Program-made: the position numbers and the translations under genes
Shown here: one piece after another, positions 22,801 through 28,550 of the stretch
Layout of the letters: every line of letters starts with the position of its first letter
Numbering within the stretch: the stretch's first letter is position 1
NCBI GenBank assembly: GCA_014843695.1
Contig: CM026398.1
Coordinates: forward strand, 46,210,745 to 46,274,744
Direction: 5' to 3'
DNA from: Archivesica marissinica
Taxonomy: Eukaryota; Mollusca; Bivalvia; Venerida; Vesicomyidae
Length of the DNA: 64,000 nt
The notes under the pieces: generated by a model
What the model saw: only the letters and a program-made list of their open reading frames with translations
Told to the model about the DNA's origin: nothing
The model's database searches: none

Positions 22801-23961
22801 TGGGCGACCGACCTTTGGTGAGTGTTACACGTCGAGGTCAAGCCACGATGGGCGACCGACCTTTGGTGTGTGTTACACGTCGAGGTCAAGCCACGATGGG
22901 CGACCGACCTTTGGTGAGTGTTACGCGTCGAGGTCAAGCCACGATGGGTGAACGACCTTTGGTGAGTGTTACACGTCGAGGTCAAGCCACGATGGGTGAA
23001 CGACCTTTGGTGAGTGTTACACGTCGAGGTCAAGCCACGATGGGCGAATGATCTTTGGTGAGTGTTACACGTCGAGGTCAAGCCACGATGGGCGAACGAC
23101 CTTTGGTGAGTGTTACACGTCGAGGTCAAGCCACGATGGGCGAATGATCTTTGGTCGCACATGTGCAATGTGTTCGAGCGGGCAGACATTACTATACTCG
23201 ATGTGAAATTCTGTTCCCACATTTTAGGTGCAACTGACGCGGACTTGTATGAATTGAGTCCTGAGCAAACACCATTTACAAGAGGGATGCTGGATGTAGA
23301 CTGTGAGCTGGATAAGCCGGACGTAGACAGTGAGCTAGATAAGCCTGGCGTAGACAGTGAGCTAGATAAGCCGGGCGTAGACAGTGAGCTGGGTAACATA
23401 GAGCGTGAGACATCTCTCCAAGACAGCAAACACAATGTCATGCTGTTATATCACCCAGCAAGAGCAAATCCGAGCCATATCCAAAAAGTTGCAGAACTCT
23501 GCCAGACTTTAGATAAGCATGGAATTAAACTTGAAAGAAGGAAAACAGGAAACTGGCGTGACTTTGCTGAATCGGCATTTGACAAGTTCCCGGAAGTAGT
23601 ACTGGTCATGTCTGAAGGGTTGTACACAATGTGTCACAATGGCAAGTACGGGACTCCAGTACCACAAGATATTCTTGCAGACCGTAATCAAGAGACAATA
23701 CCTTGTGTGGTGCTGAATAAGATGTGTACATTGGTGCACGATCACCCCGACAACACTGACTTAGCTCTACATATTGTATCCCTTGACAACCAAGATGGCC
23801 AAGATGAAATGTTAATCAAAAACTTCTTACAAGATCATGATTTTCTTAGAAGGAATGAAAACTGCCATGTGTATTATTTTGGTGGCAACAACTTAGATTC
23901 GGACGAAAATCAAGACATTTTAAATCAGTTTGTAACAAGATTGAAACCGAATATTAGCTAG
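1760..23961 (+). CDS. Gene A: interleukin-17-receptor-like single-pass membrane protein with intracellular SEFIR domain (10 exons, complete)
   Basis: Join 1760-1870, 4132-4177, 4726-4851, 6983-7110, 7712-7904, 8145-8332, 13516-13590, 18222-18339, 20663-20878, 23228-23961. The total is 1935 nt, or 644 codons plus stop, with matching phases at all nine junctions and no internal stop. Seen: a hydrophobic leader (residues 1-20), an ectodomain with paired cysteines and sequons (NIS near 86, NLT and NET in exon 6), one transmembrane helix (about 352-373) followed by WCRCRNR, an acidic three-fold repeat (about 425-456), and a globular domain (about 470-610) with VMLLYHP, GNWRDFAE and VVLVMSEGL. Known of the family: SEFIR domains of IL-17 receptors have this strand-helix-W pattern and recruit Act1/CIKS by SEFIR-SEFIR pairing. 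Inferred: a plasma-membrane cytokine receptor. The specific subtype cannot be assigned. A paralogue, gene B, faces it from the - strand. AATAAA at 24392-24397 is a possible polyadenylation signal. Confidence 0.85.
2312..2822. mobile_element. DNA-element remnant with TTTAAAGCGACATTACATC ends (MITE, about 510 bp)
   Basis: The left end TTTAAAGCGACATTACATC and right end GATGTAGTGTCGCTTTAAA are inverted repeats. The interior has no transposase-like frame. Related copies lie at 25034 (left part only) and 36565-37154. It sits in intron 1 of gene A. Confidence 0.7.
2838..3037 (-). mobile_element. SINE family C copy
   Basis: The - strand copy has a class II tRNA-like (Ser/Leu-type, long variable region) head: GGTCG(A/G)GTGGTTAAGGTCGC, TGACTTGTATAC, B box GGGTTCGAGTCCCGCTC. 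The body is GGAAAGGTGTTGTTAGGTAA. This is the reference copy for local family C. Confidence 0.75.
3063..3849. mobile_element. TTAA-flanked MITE interrupted by a 528-bp insertion
   Basis: The ends are TTAACCCATTCAACACCA and GGTGTTGAAAGGGTTAA, an inverted repeat with TTAA at both borders as in piggyBac-type elements. A strong internal hairpin lies at 3752-3815 (GATCCTGATGAGACGGCTCG and its complement). The same element recurs at 14381-14819 and 24012-24264. Confidence 0.7.
3103..3630. mobile_element. Unidentified 528-bp insert flanked by an 18-bp direct repeat
   Basis: ACTCACATGGACTGGTCC occurs at 3085-3102 and 3631-3648, and the MITE reads continuously if the insert and one copy are removed. 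The insert is GC-richer than its surroundings. It contains a short open frame (3368-3490, + strand) ending in a basic KARKRQRRK stretch. The long target duplication suggests LINE-mediated insertion, but the source was not recognised. Confidence 0.6.
4132..4177 (+). CDS. Gene A exon 2: short ectodomain exon
   Basis: This 46-nt exon (phase 0 in, 1 out) has acceptor ctatttttcag and donor CCAG|GTAGGT. It encodes TPDGRSITMEMREKP and the first base of the next codon. It is supported mainly by strong splice sites and phase. In gene B the matching segment appears fused with exon 3. Confidence 0.65.
4300..4590 (-). mobile_element. SINE family A copy, near full length
   Basis: Tail, body and tRNA head are all present on the - strand. 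It sits in intron 2 of gene A, just upstream of exon 3. Confidence 0.85.
4726..4851 (+). CDS. Gene A exon 3: N-terminal ectodomain segment
   Basis: A 126-nt exon, phase 1 in and 1 out. The acceptor is tgtctttttcag and the donor GAGAG|GTAGGT. It includes YVTVSYTLEQYRANISWEFT, a fibronectin-III-like strand pattern with the sequon NIS before a tryptophan. The gene B counterpart at 48084-48225 has NITW at the same place. Confidence 0.8.
5369..5632 (+). mobile_element. SINE family A copy, 5' truncated in the head
   Basis: It starts at CACGCTGGACTGG, so the A box is missing, then B box, body and tail follow, ending in A-rich sequence. Confidence 0.85.
5640..6355. other. Unassigned intron sequence
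   Basis: Intron 3 of gene A. AT-rich, no element or gene recognised. A short GAATT run lies at 6153-6171. Confidence 0.4.
6358..6590. mobile_element. Degenerate MITE-like segment related to 16290-16657
   Basis: It starts AGCAAATGGGTTGGGCTAG, and towards the right it has GGGTTGGGCCACAAGTTTTA. Both share the GGGTTGGGC...ACAAGTT motif of the element at 16290-16657, but the two motifs here are in the same orientation. The boundaries are unclear. Confidence 0.35.
6665..6882 (+). mobile_element. SINE family B copy
   Basis: It starts within the head at CTTCGCTTCAGGTGCGAAAG and continues through body and tail to GTATAAAC. It lies about 100 bp upstream of gene A exon 4. Confidence 0.8.
6983..7110 (+). 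CDS. Gene A exon 4: ectodomain segment
   Basis: A 128-nt exon, phase 1 in and 0 out. The acceptor is atggttttcag and the donor AACAAG|GTAACT. It encodes alternating hydrophobic strands (KRFLLYLSFYDIED, CIQLFVRNRDVQNK). The counterpart in gene B is 46600-46709, with the same phases. Confidence 0.8.
7209..7339 (-). mobile_element. SINE family A fragment (tail half)
   Basis: Only the 3' part is present, from the ATAAATAAACG tail to CATTCCAGAGTC. The tRNA head is absent. Confidence 0.8.
7430..7652. mobile_element. TTAA-flanked MITE, second type
   Basis: The borders are TTAACCCTGCC and AGGGTTAA. Nested hairpins are built from GGCACAGAACGTGTCGTCTG, AGCAAACAACATAG and related blocks. The same internal blocks occur at 13644-13860 and 15030-15262. 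It lies in intron 4 of gene A, 60 bp from exon 5. Confidence 0.6.
7712..7904 (+). CDS. Gene A exon 5: cysteine-containing ectodomain segment
   Basis: The acceptor is ttttaatttctag. The exon encodes AVIQFYFDCLPLLNEPNIG, then a basic and acidic linker (RTKRSLTDDDG) and CSPGIQCSQEY. The donor is uncertain. AAAA|GTTAGC after 7904 is preferred, but A|GTTTTC after 7886 also keeps frame and would shorten the protein by six residues. The DNA at 7744-7790 resembles the 5' half of a tRNA, though it is in frame. Confidence 0.75.
8145..8332 (+). CDS. Gene A exon 6: second ectodomain module
   Basis: A 188-nt exon, phase 1 in and 0 out. The acceptor is gtcttttttcag and the donor ATATT|GTAAGC. It encodes CACYIKHHGNPKLDWKY, then FRINLTNLPPYLDSAEVEI and a second sequon in ENETQF. 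The counterpart in gene B is 43214-43476, with identical phases. Confidence 0.85.
8355..8440 (+). mobile_element. SINE family D fragment (head only)
   Basis: CGCTTCTCAGCAATGCAACT, then GGGTTGGATCC and GACCGGGAAGTATGT. It begins about 20 bp after the donor of gene A exon 6. Confidence 0.6.
8517..8680 (+). mobile_element. SINE family D copy, 3' truncated
   Basis: Local family D: the head is TTAGCGCGCTCGCTTCTCACC (tRNA-Glu(CTC)-like anticodon region), B box GGGTTCGATCC and GGGAAGTAT. The body is GTCGCCAGATCG...CTCCGGGTACTCCGGT. The tail is missing here. Confidence 0.75.
8888..11941. repeat. 40-bp minisatellite, about 76 copies, with higher-order structure
   Basis: The unit is CACTATGGTGTATAGGATGG plus GAGATACTGTGCACAACGGT. 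Variant units recur in order: the GCACACGGAT variant is at 9691, 10131, 10971 and 11411, showing a 1280-bp (32-unit) and a 440-bp (11-unit) period. It lies in intron 6 of gene A. Open frames across it are repeat artefacts. Confidence 0.95.
11942..12400. repeat. 48-bp minisatellite, about 9.5 copies
   Basis: The unit includes TTTTCTATGTCCTCTAGTAT and CACCTATCCGAAGTGTGC. It abuts the 40-bp array directly. The unit matches the terminal inverted repeat of the small element at 44329-44536. Confidence 0.95.
12519..12815 (+). mobile_element. SINE family A copy, full length
   Basis: Complete head, body and tail, with a (CA)n 3' end. Confidence 0.85.
13017..13290. repeat. Short tandem duplication
   Basis: Three blocks sharing ACATTACAAAGTGAAACATG and TATGGTAATATGGTGACGG. 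The second and third blocks also share CAACGACCAATTATGAGAGA. Confidence 0.75.
13516..13590 (+). CDS. Gene A exon 7: short ectodomain exon
   Basis: A 75-nt exon, phase 0 in and out. The acceptor is tatattatacag and the donor TATAT|GTATGT. It encodes SGQEIQDGSVSLNSLVFYHG and DFSVY. No counterpart was found in gene B, where exon 6 and exon 8 phases allow direct joining, so it is either gene A specific or lost in B. Confidence 0.7.
13644..13860. mobile_element. MITE related to the TTAA second type
   Basis: The ends are TTAACCCATTTC and GAAATGGGTCAA, so the right TTAA has mutated. Internal GCGGCTGATCTGGATCTATG and GCAAACAGCATAGAGCCTGA blocks are shared with 15030-15262. It begins about 50 bp after gene A exon 7. 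Confidence 0.6.
13995..14290 (+). mobile_element. SINE family A copy, old and divergent
   Basis: The same order of head, body and tail, but with many substitutions. The anticodon loop reads CTCGCAA instead of CTGGTAA. Confidence 0.75.
14381..14819. mobile_element. TTAA-flanked MITE carrying a nested SINE B
   Basis: The borders are TTAACCCATTCAACACCAAG and GGTGTTGAAAGGGTTAA. The element is split by a SINE at 14408-14642. The central hairpin of the other copies is deleted here. Confidence 0.75.
14408..14642 (+). mobile_element. SINE family B copy, full length, with target duplication
   Basis: Complete head, body and tail ending in an A-rich run. The flanks AAGTAACTGA at 14398-14407 and 14643-14652 are an exact 10-bp target duplication within the MITE. 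Confidence 0.9.
15030..15262. mobile_element. MITE-like hairpin element related to 7430-7652
   Basis: Contains GCAAACAGCATAGAGCC, GGCACAGAACGTGCCGTCTG and GCTGATCTGGATCTATGTTG as at 7430 and 13644. The outer ends (TTTTAACC..., ...CAGCAGGCA) are degraded. Confidence 0.5.
15388..15530. mobile_element. Palindromic MITE, copy 1
   Basis: About 140 bp with inverted arms: AAAGTTATAAAGCC...CAAGCTC...TTGATTGGTT against ATCAACCAATCAGAAAGCTTG and GAGATTGGAGAAACTGTTTT. A second copy is at 42898-43045. Confidence 0.55.
15540..16280. other. Unassigned intron sequence
   Basis: Intron 7 of gene A. No gene or complete element was seen. A partial SINE-like tail (AAAACTTGTTTCACAATCGT) lies at 15758-15795. Confidence 0.4.
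16290..16657. mobile_element. MITE with AGCAAATGG ends (about 370 bp)
   Basis: The left end AGCAAATGGATTGGGCTACA plus AGTT is an imperfect inverted repeat of the right end AACTTGTGGCCCGACCCTTT plus TGCT. A fragment of the same family lies at 53031-53083. Confidence 0.55.
16746..18068. repeat. Minisatellite of 72-76 bp, about 18 copies
   Basis: The unit contains GGTTAGGCATTTATTCATAG, GGACAGTTGTTTACAATGGT and CGGCTATGGGCACAAGACGT. The copies fall into GCGCTGGTTAGG and AAGTGGTTAGG junction variants. It lies in intron 7 of gene A. Confidence 0.95.
18222..18339 (+). CDS. Gene A exon 8: last ectodomain exon before the membrane
   Basis: A 118-nt exon, phase 0 in and 1 out. The acceptor is tctaatgtcttag and the donor GAAG|GTAATG. 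It begins LALVCKYPDTERLYKDE and contains two further cysteines or aromatic positions (ECNYDGNSIYLLF). The gene B counterpart at 41893-41950 begins LMVSCSVDDMLYDYY, with the same phases and the same L..VC....LY pattern. Confidence 0.8.
18416..18706 (-). mobile_element. SINE family A copy, full length, with target duplication
   Basis: Flanked by TGCAATTTCATTAGA at 18401-18415 and again from 18707, an exact 15-bp target duplication. It lies about 75 bp downstream of gene A exon 8. Confidence 0.9.
18862..19050 (+). mobile_element. SINE family C copy
   Basis: Head TTGAGTGGTTATTGATGCTA (with a small insertion), GTGACTTGTATACCACTGTA, B box GGTTCGAGTCCCGCTC, then body GGAAAGGTGTTGTTAGGTAA. The tail is missing and the 22-bp array follows. 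Confidence 0.75.
19060..20545. repeat. 22-bp minisatellite, about 67 copies
   Basis: The unit is TGTGACAATGCTTTATGTGA plus TA, with G(A/C/T)GATATG variants. A marked variant (GCGACAATGAGATATG) recurs with offsets of about 402 and 424 bp, showing block duplication. It lies in intron 8 of gene A, ending about 120 bp before exon 9. Confidence 0.95.
20663..20878 (+). CDS. Gene A exon 9: stalk, transmembrane helix and juxtamembrane segment
   Basis: A 216-nt exon, phase 1 in and 1 out. The acceptor is gtacgttttcag and the donor CTCGAG|GTATAG. It has a Pro/Thr stalk (VPPTTVMPT), about 22 hydrophobic residues starting ILGIVGIILVAGFIII, then a WCRCRNRTTR stop-transfer and a polar Ser/Asn tail. Confidence 0.85.
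21040..21770. repeat. Short composite minisatellite (TTATGCAGTCAG / TTATGCAGTTAC)
   Basis: Irregular alternation of AGTTTATGCAGTC and AGTTACTTTATGCAGTC subunits of 13-17 bp. It lies in intron 9 of gene A. Confidence 0.95.
21785..23150. repeat. 48-bp minisatellite, about 28 copies
   Basis: The unit contains GTGAGTGTTACACGTCGAGG and TCAAGCCACGATGGGTGAAC. Because 48 is a multiple of three, both strands stay open. The frame joins the true exon 10 at 23228, but the acceptor shows the array is intronic. Confidence 0.95.
23228..23961 (+). CDS. Gene A exon 10: acidic linker, SEFIR domain and stop
   Basis: The acceptor is cccacattttag at 23227. The open frame extends upstream to 23110, but that part is minisatellite DNA and intronic. 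The exon encodes 243 residues. It holds three copies of a nine-residue LDKPxVDSE motif, then the SEFIR domain: HNVMLLYHP (first strand), a helix, GIKLERRKTGNWRDFAESAF, PEVVLVMSEGLYTMC and IPCVVLNKMC. The protein ends a few residues after the domain. Confidence 0.88.
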
Positions 23962-24011
23962 CCTACACAAACTTTCAACAGATGTGTATGGAAATGAACA
24001 CATCTTGATAT

Positions 24012-24264
24012 TTAACCCATGCAACCCCAAGTAACTGACATAGACTGATAGACTGGTCCATGACATTTTTAGACCAATTAAATTAATAAGAAAATTACAT
24101 TTGGATCAGTTCATTTATCAAAATGGGTAAATTATTTTCTAAAAATTGTAATATTACTTGCAAAAAGTGCAGATCCTGATGAGACGGCTCGTCACGAGCC
24201 GGCTCATCTGGATCTACACTTTTGTGTAAGCCTATTTAGAGGTCTGTGGTGTTGAAAGGGTTAA
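24012..24264. mobile_element. TTAA-flanked MITE, intact copy
   Basis: TTAACCCATGCAACCCCAAG at the left and GGTGTTGAAAGGGTTAA at the right, with the central hairpin GATGAGACGGCTCGTCACGA and its complement. It lies 50 bp downstream of the gene A stop, so it may form part of the 3' UTR. Confidence 0.75.
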
Positions 24265-24391
24265 AAGAAAATAAGGTTGTCGTTTTAATGAATGTTCCGG
24301 TGTTATTTGCTCTACATTTTTGGTTTCACCTCTCATTTAAATCAAAATCAAAACATGAACTGGAACAAAAACAATTCATACCGGCTGGAGT

Positions 24392-24397
24392 AATAAA
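24392..24397 (+). terminator. Possible polyadenylation signal of gene A
   Basis: AATAAA 431 bp after the stop codon. It is the first canonical hexamer noticed on this strand. No cleavage-site evidence is available. Confidence 0.3.
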
Positions 24398-24472
24398 GCT
24401 ACAGCAAATCAAGAGACCCTGTATGTTACATTTAGGCCTGGGTACAGTAGTGGTCACACTTCTAGATGTCTC

Positions 24473-24767
24473 GTGGTGTTGTGTTTTACGTTTATTTATC
24501 GTCGCTACCGGTTGCCCTTATGAGCGATGCCTCCTGAAGAGATTAGTCATTTTAGATTTTTGGAGGATAGTGCAATGATACAGACAGATACCCATTCCAG
24601 AGTCTCCTCTGGTTCTTTTACGTGCACGGTGTAAGCACCGACACGAGATATCGGTTTAAAGTCCCACCTGAAAGACTGTTAATTTTATTAGGGTCAGACG
24701 GGGGATCGAACCTGCGATCCCTGGATTACCAGTCCAGCGTGTTACCACAGGACCACAGATCCGTCTG
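24473..24767 (-). mobile_element. SINE family A copy, full length, with target duplication
   Basis: The flanks TTCTAGATGTCTC at about 24460-24472 and 24768-24780 are identical 13-bp target duplications. Confidence 0.9.
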
Positions 24768-25033
24768 TTCTAGATGTCTCAAAGCCCTATGTGTGTGAGT
24801 AGGATGGGGTGGGAAGTTGTGACAGAAGACGATTGATAGCACAATTAAATGGGTTGTTGCTATGTAACATTACTAAATCATGCAGGCTTGGAATGCAACT
24901 TCTAACAATAGAATTTTGATTAACTTGTTCGCAAACAGTTTAATAAGTTAACCCTATGCTAGCTGGAAACAATTAAGCAGCTATCATGTGTGATCATACT
25001 CTATTTGTCTATGTAGCTATATTTTTGACAGCC

Positions 25034-25275
25034 ATTTTAAAGCGACATTTCATCGCAAAAAGCAACACAATACATTTTTACGTATAAATAGAATTTCTGT
25101 ACAACAACGTTTTTCCCAAATAATTCGAACACTATCTTCCAATCAATAAACAGTGTTTTATAGTCTCAAAAGTGAAAGTAGGATTTCATATAATAGTCAG
25201 CCACGCTCCTGAATTGAGGTATGTTTATTATTGAAGTCTACACTACGTGTGATGCTATCGTTTATAGAGATAAAT
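25034..25275. mobile_element. Left part of a TTTAAAGCGACAT MITE
   Basis: TTTTAAAGCGACATTTCATC, then AATCAATAAACAGTGTTT and GTAGGATTTCATATAATAGT match 2312-2500. No right terminal repeat was found. Confidence 0.55.
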
Positions 25276-25488
25276 ACGCACGGTCACAACAATTACCCTT
25301 TAATGTTCTCGATAACAAAATGTAAAATGTAAACAATTAATCTTCTATGTAGTAAGATACAATATTGTTAGAAAAGTGTGTAATATTAGTATTTGCATTT
25401 CTTTATTCGTGTATATGGTAACATTTACCTTCATACAATGTATATAAAATAACATTTGCCAACTTGTATCAGGAAGAGATGCTTAACT

Positions 25489-25580
25489 CACAGGGATTCG
25501 GCACGTTTGGGGGTACTAGTATATATATTTAAGTACTTATATATATATACTAGTACCCCCAAACGTGCCGAATCCCTGTG
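25489..25580. mobile_element. 92-bp palindromic DNA element with CACAGGG ends and 8-bp target duplication
   Basis: The left arm CACAGGGATTCGGCACGTTT continues through GGGGGTACTAGTATATATA, and the right arm is its essentially exact complement. GCTTAACT lies at 25481-25488 and 25581-25588. An 8-bp duplication is typical of hAT-like and P-like transposases. A second element with the same ends is at 47432-47575. Confidence 0.85.
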
Positions 25581-26315
25581 GCTTAACTGAGTGTGTCAGT
25601 GCTATGGTTGTGTGATGTTTAACTGAGATAGTGTATCTGTGCTATGGTTGTGTGATGTTTAACTGAGATAGTGTATCTGTGCTATGGTTGTGTGATGTTT
25701 AACTGAGATAGTGTATCTGTGCTATGGTTGTGTGGTGTTTAACTGAGATAGTGTATCTGTGCTATGGTTGTGTGATGTTTAACTGAGATAGTGTATCTGT
25801 GTTATGGTTGTGTGATGTTTAACTGAGATAGTGTATCTGTGCTATGGTTGTGTGATGTTTAACTGAGATAGTGTATATGTGCTATGGTTGTGTGATGATT
25901 AACTGAGATAGTGTATCTGTGCTATGGTTGTGTGATGTTTAACTGAGATAGTGTATCTGTGCTATGGTTGTGTGATGTTTAACTGAGATAGTGTATCTGT
26001 GCTATGGTTGTGTGGTGTTTAACTGAGATAGTGTATCTGTGCTATGGTTGTGTGATGTTTAACTGAGATAGTGTATCTGTGCTATGGTTGTGTGATGTTT
26101 AACTGAGATAGTGTATCTGTGCTATGGTTGTGTGATGTTTAACTGAGCTAGTGTGTTGGTGCTATGGTTGTGTGATGTTTAACTGAGATAGTGTATCTGT
26201 GCTATGGTTGTGTGATGTTTAACTGAGCTAGTGTGTTGGTGCTATGGTTGTGTGATGGTTAACTGAGATAGTGTGTCAGTGCTATGGTTGTGTAATGTTT
26301 AGCTGAGATAGTGTT
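25581..26315. repeat. 40-bp minisatellite, about 18 copies
   Basis: The unit is GTGTATCTGTGCTATGGTTG plus TGTGATGTTTAACTGAGATA. The first unit begins GCTTAACTGAG, so the array starts exactly at the target site of the 92-bp palindrome. It lies between genes A and B. Confidence 0.95.
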
Positions 26316-26317
26316 AA

Positions 26318-26750
26318 GGCTATAAGTATGTATAATATAAGGACAATCTTTCTCCAACAAGTTACCTCATGAACAGCCATTAAATCCGTCCATATTATGT
26401 TTGATATTGTATATTTATAGTTCTGTACATACCCGCTTATAAGACAAGTTTTTACCACCAGAGGGTCCCTCAAAATAACGTCCTATCTTATAAGGGAGTG
26501 CATACAAAAGGTTTGTTGTTTTTTTAAAAATATGTTAAATGGTATCCATAATTCCCTAGTTTGGTTCTTTAAAAAAACAACCCCACACCAATGTCATGGC
26601 AAGAATAAATAAAAGAATAAATGTTATGACTTTATAGGGCCCCAGGTGAATGCTTCCACGTAGAATGTATTTTTGTAGTGCTCTGCAATTACTGTATATT
26701 GGTGCAATTTCAGAAGCATGGCACACCGGTAGAGTAACCCCGCTTTTCAT
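26318..26750. other. Unassigned intergenic sequence
   Basis: AT-rich, no gene seen. Confidence 0.35.
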
Positions 26751-26975
26751 TTGACAATTTTAGTAGGGGTGGTGGGGGGGGGGGCATTCAACCTTTTATT
26801 TGACAATTTTAGTAGGGGTTGGGTGGGGGGGGGGCATTCAACCTTTTTATTTGACAATTTTAGTAGGGGTTGGGGGAGCATTCAACCTTTTTATTTGACC
26901 ATTTTAGTAGGGGTTGGGGGGGGGCATTCAACCTTTTCATATGACAATTTTAGTAGGGGTTGGGGGTCAACCTTT
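26745..26975. repeat. About 50-bp tandem repeat with G runs, 5 copies
   Basis: The unit TTTGACAATTTTAGTAGGGG is followed by TTGG and G runs of 5-10, then CATTCAACCTTTTT. Run lengths differ between units. Confidence 0.9.
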
Positions 26976-27271
26976 TTATAGTCGGGTAATAAGATGTTAC
27001 ATGTAGCTCCTGGGAATTGTTAACACTAGCATGTTAATATTATCAGTGACGTGTAGGATGGATTAATGCACGAACAAAATATGTCTCAATGTTGTTGTTT
27101 TTAATATACATGAAATAAAACATAATACGTCTGATTGTGTAGACTTGTATATAATGTATTGGTGTATGAGAATCTCTGGTGAGCATATTCTTCTGGTCAA
27201 TAATCCTACAGAGAGAGTTGATCTGAAATGAAATGGTATATAACTAGCAAACAAAAATGTTACTCTACTGT

Positions 27272-27560
27272 AAAGACGGATATATAGTCCAGTGGTAACA
27301 CGCTGGACTGGTAATCCAGGGGTCGCAGATTCGATCCCCCGTCTGACCCTAATAAAATTAACAGTCTTTCAGATGGAACGTTAAACCGAGGTCTCGTGTC
27401 GGTGCTTTACACCATGCACGTAAAAGAACAAGAGGAGACTCTGGAATGGGTCTCTCTCTGTATCATTGCACTATCCTTCAAAAATCTAAAATGACTAATC
27501 TCTTCAGGAGGCGTCGCTCATATGGGCAACCGGTAGCGACGATAAATAAACGTAAAACAC
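27272..27560 (+). mobile_element. SINE family A copy, full length, with target duplication
   Basis: ACTCTACTGT occurs at 27262-27271 and 27561-27570. The element lies about 65 bp beyond the gene B stop codon, in its probable 3' UTR. Confidence 0.9.
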
Positions 27561-27627
27561 ACTCTACTGTCTTGTGTAGGGCGCATAGTAAAACTGAAGG
27601 AGAGGGTTGTATTATACATGTAACTTA

Positions 27628-28550
27628 CTAATGTGATGAATTCATTCTCAAACAAACTGATGGGCCTAGTCTCTGCAGTACACTCGACAAGGACAGATCA
27701 CTGACAGACGTACGGTCCTCCCTGTCCAGCAACTGTTTCAACGCATCTCTATAAACACAGTGAATAAATGTATGCGTCGTGTCCATAAACGTGCTGCAGT
27801 ATTTGAAAAACTCTCTATAATCCTTGTACTTTTCTGAATCTCCAAACGTGATCGGAACACCGTGTTTATGACAACTCTCAGCATCGTGGTACATACCTGT
27901 ACATACATCACACGGTGTGGCACACTCCACATGTTCATGATGGTTACCCACATTCAGTAAATCACACAATGAGAAACATTCACTACTTCCGTGGAGATTT
28001 TCTCGTTCATGGTGTTTTTGTATATCACAGAATGTAACAAAATGAGTTCTGAACTGTATCCGTTTGTTTCGATACACAGTTTGAAGTCTGTCGAGTACCA
28101 CACACGGTATATACTCCCCCTGCCTCTGTGTGACCAGCTCCCTCCAGCGTTCACTTCTTACAGAACTACCATCATTTCTACCACATCTTTTCTCCCTGTA
28201 TAACCCACATAATTCAACTAGTCCTCCAGACAGAATGAAAACCACATCCCTGTAGCTTTCTCCAGCCTTCTCAGCAACGTCTCGCCAGTTTTCGAACAGT
28301 GTGTCTGGTTTGCAGTGAACACATATGTTAAATTGCTCAAAGTAGTGTGCCAAGTCAGCCACAGCATCTTTATGACAGTCAGTATGTGGATGATGTACTA
28401 ACATCACCTCCTTCGCATCTGTAGACTTCTCCATCGCTGCCAATGTCATCTCTGTTTTCACTGTGTTCACTCTGCCAGATATCTTCACCAGTTCATCTTC
28501 CAGGATATCGTTCTTGTTTGTGTTTTCATTTTCTTGACAGTTGTTAAGTT
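27628..28550 (-). CDS. Gene B last exon: SEFIR domain and C-terminal tail
   Basis: The acceptor is catcattttag before 28550, phase 1. The 306 codons begin with an Asn/Glu-rich linker (NNCQENENTNKND). The SEFIR domain follows: KEVMLVHHPHTD, helix, ENWRDVAEKAGE, DVVFILSGGLVELC, IPCVVLDRLQTV. After it comes a Cys/His-rich insert (HVECATPCDVCTGMYHDAES) and a tail ending at TAA 27628-27630. The insert and tail are absent from gene A. Confidence 0.85.

Noticed and set aside
23110..23227. Upstream part of the open frame that continues into gene A exon 10
   Set aside because: It is array sequence. The acceptor at 23227 gives the phase required by exon 9, so translation does not start here.
22085..23441. 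Open frames of up to 296 codons on the - strand and 173 on the + strand
   Set aside because: 48-bp minisatellite, and on the - strand the antisense of gene A exon 10.
24246..24578. 110-codon + strand frame after gene A
   Set aside because: It runs from the MITE end into an antisense SINE A tail, with no recognisable domain.
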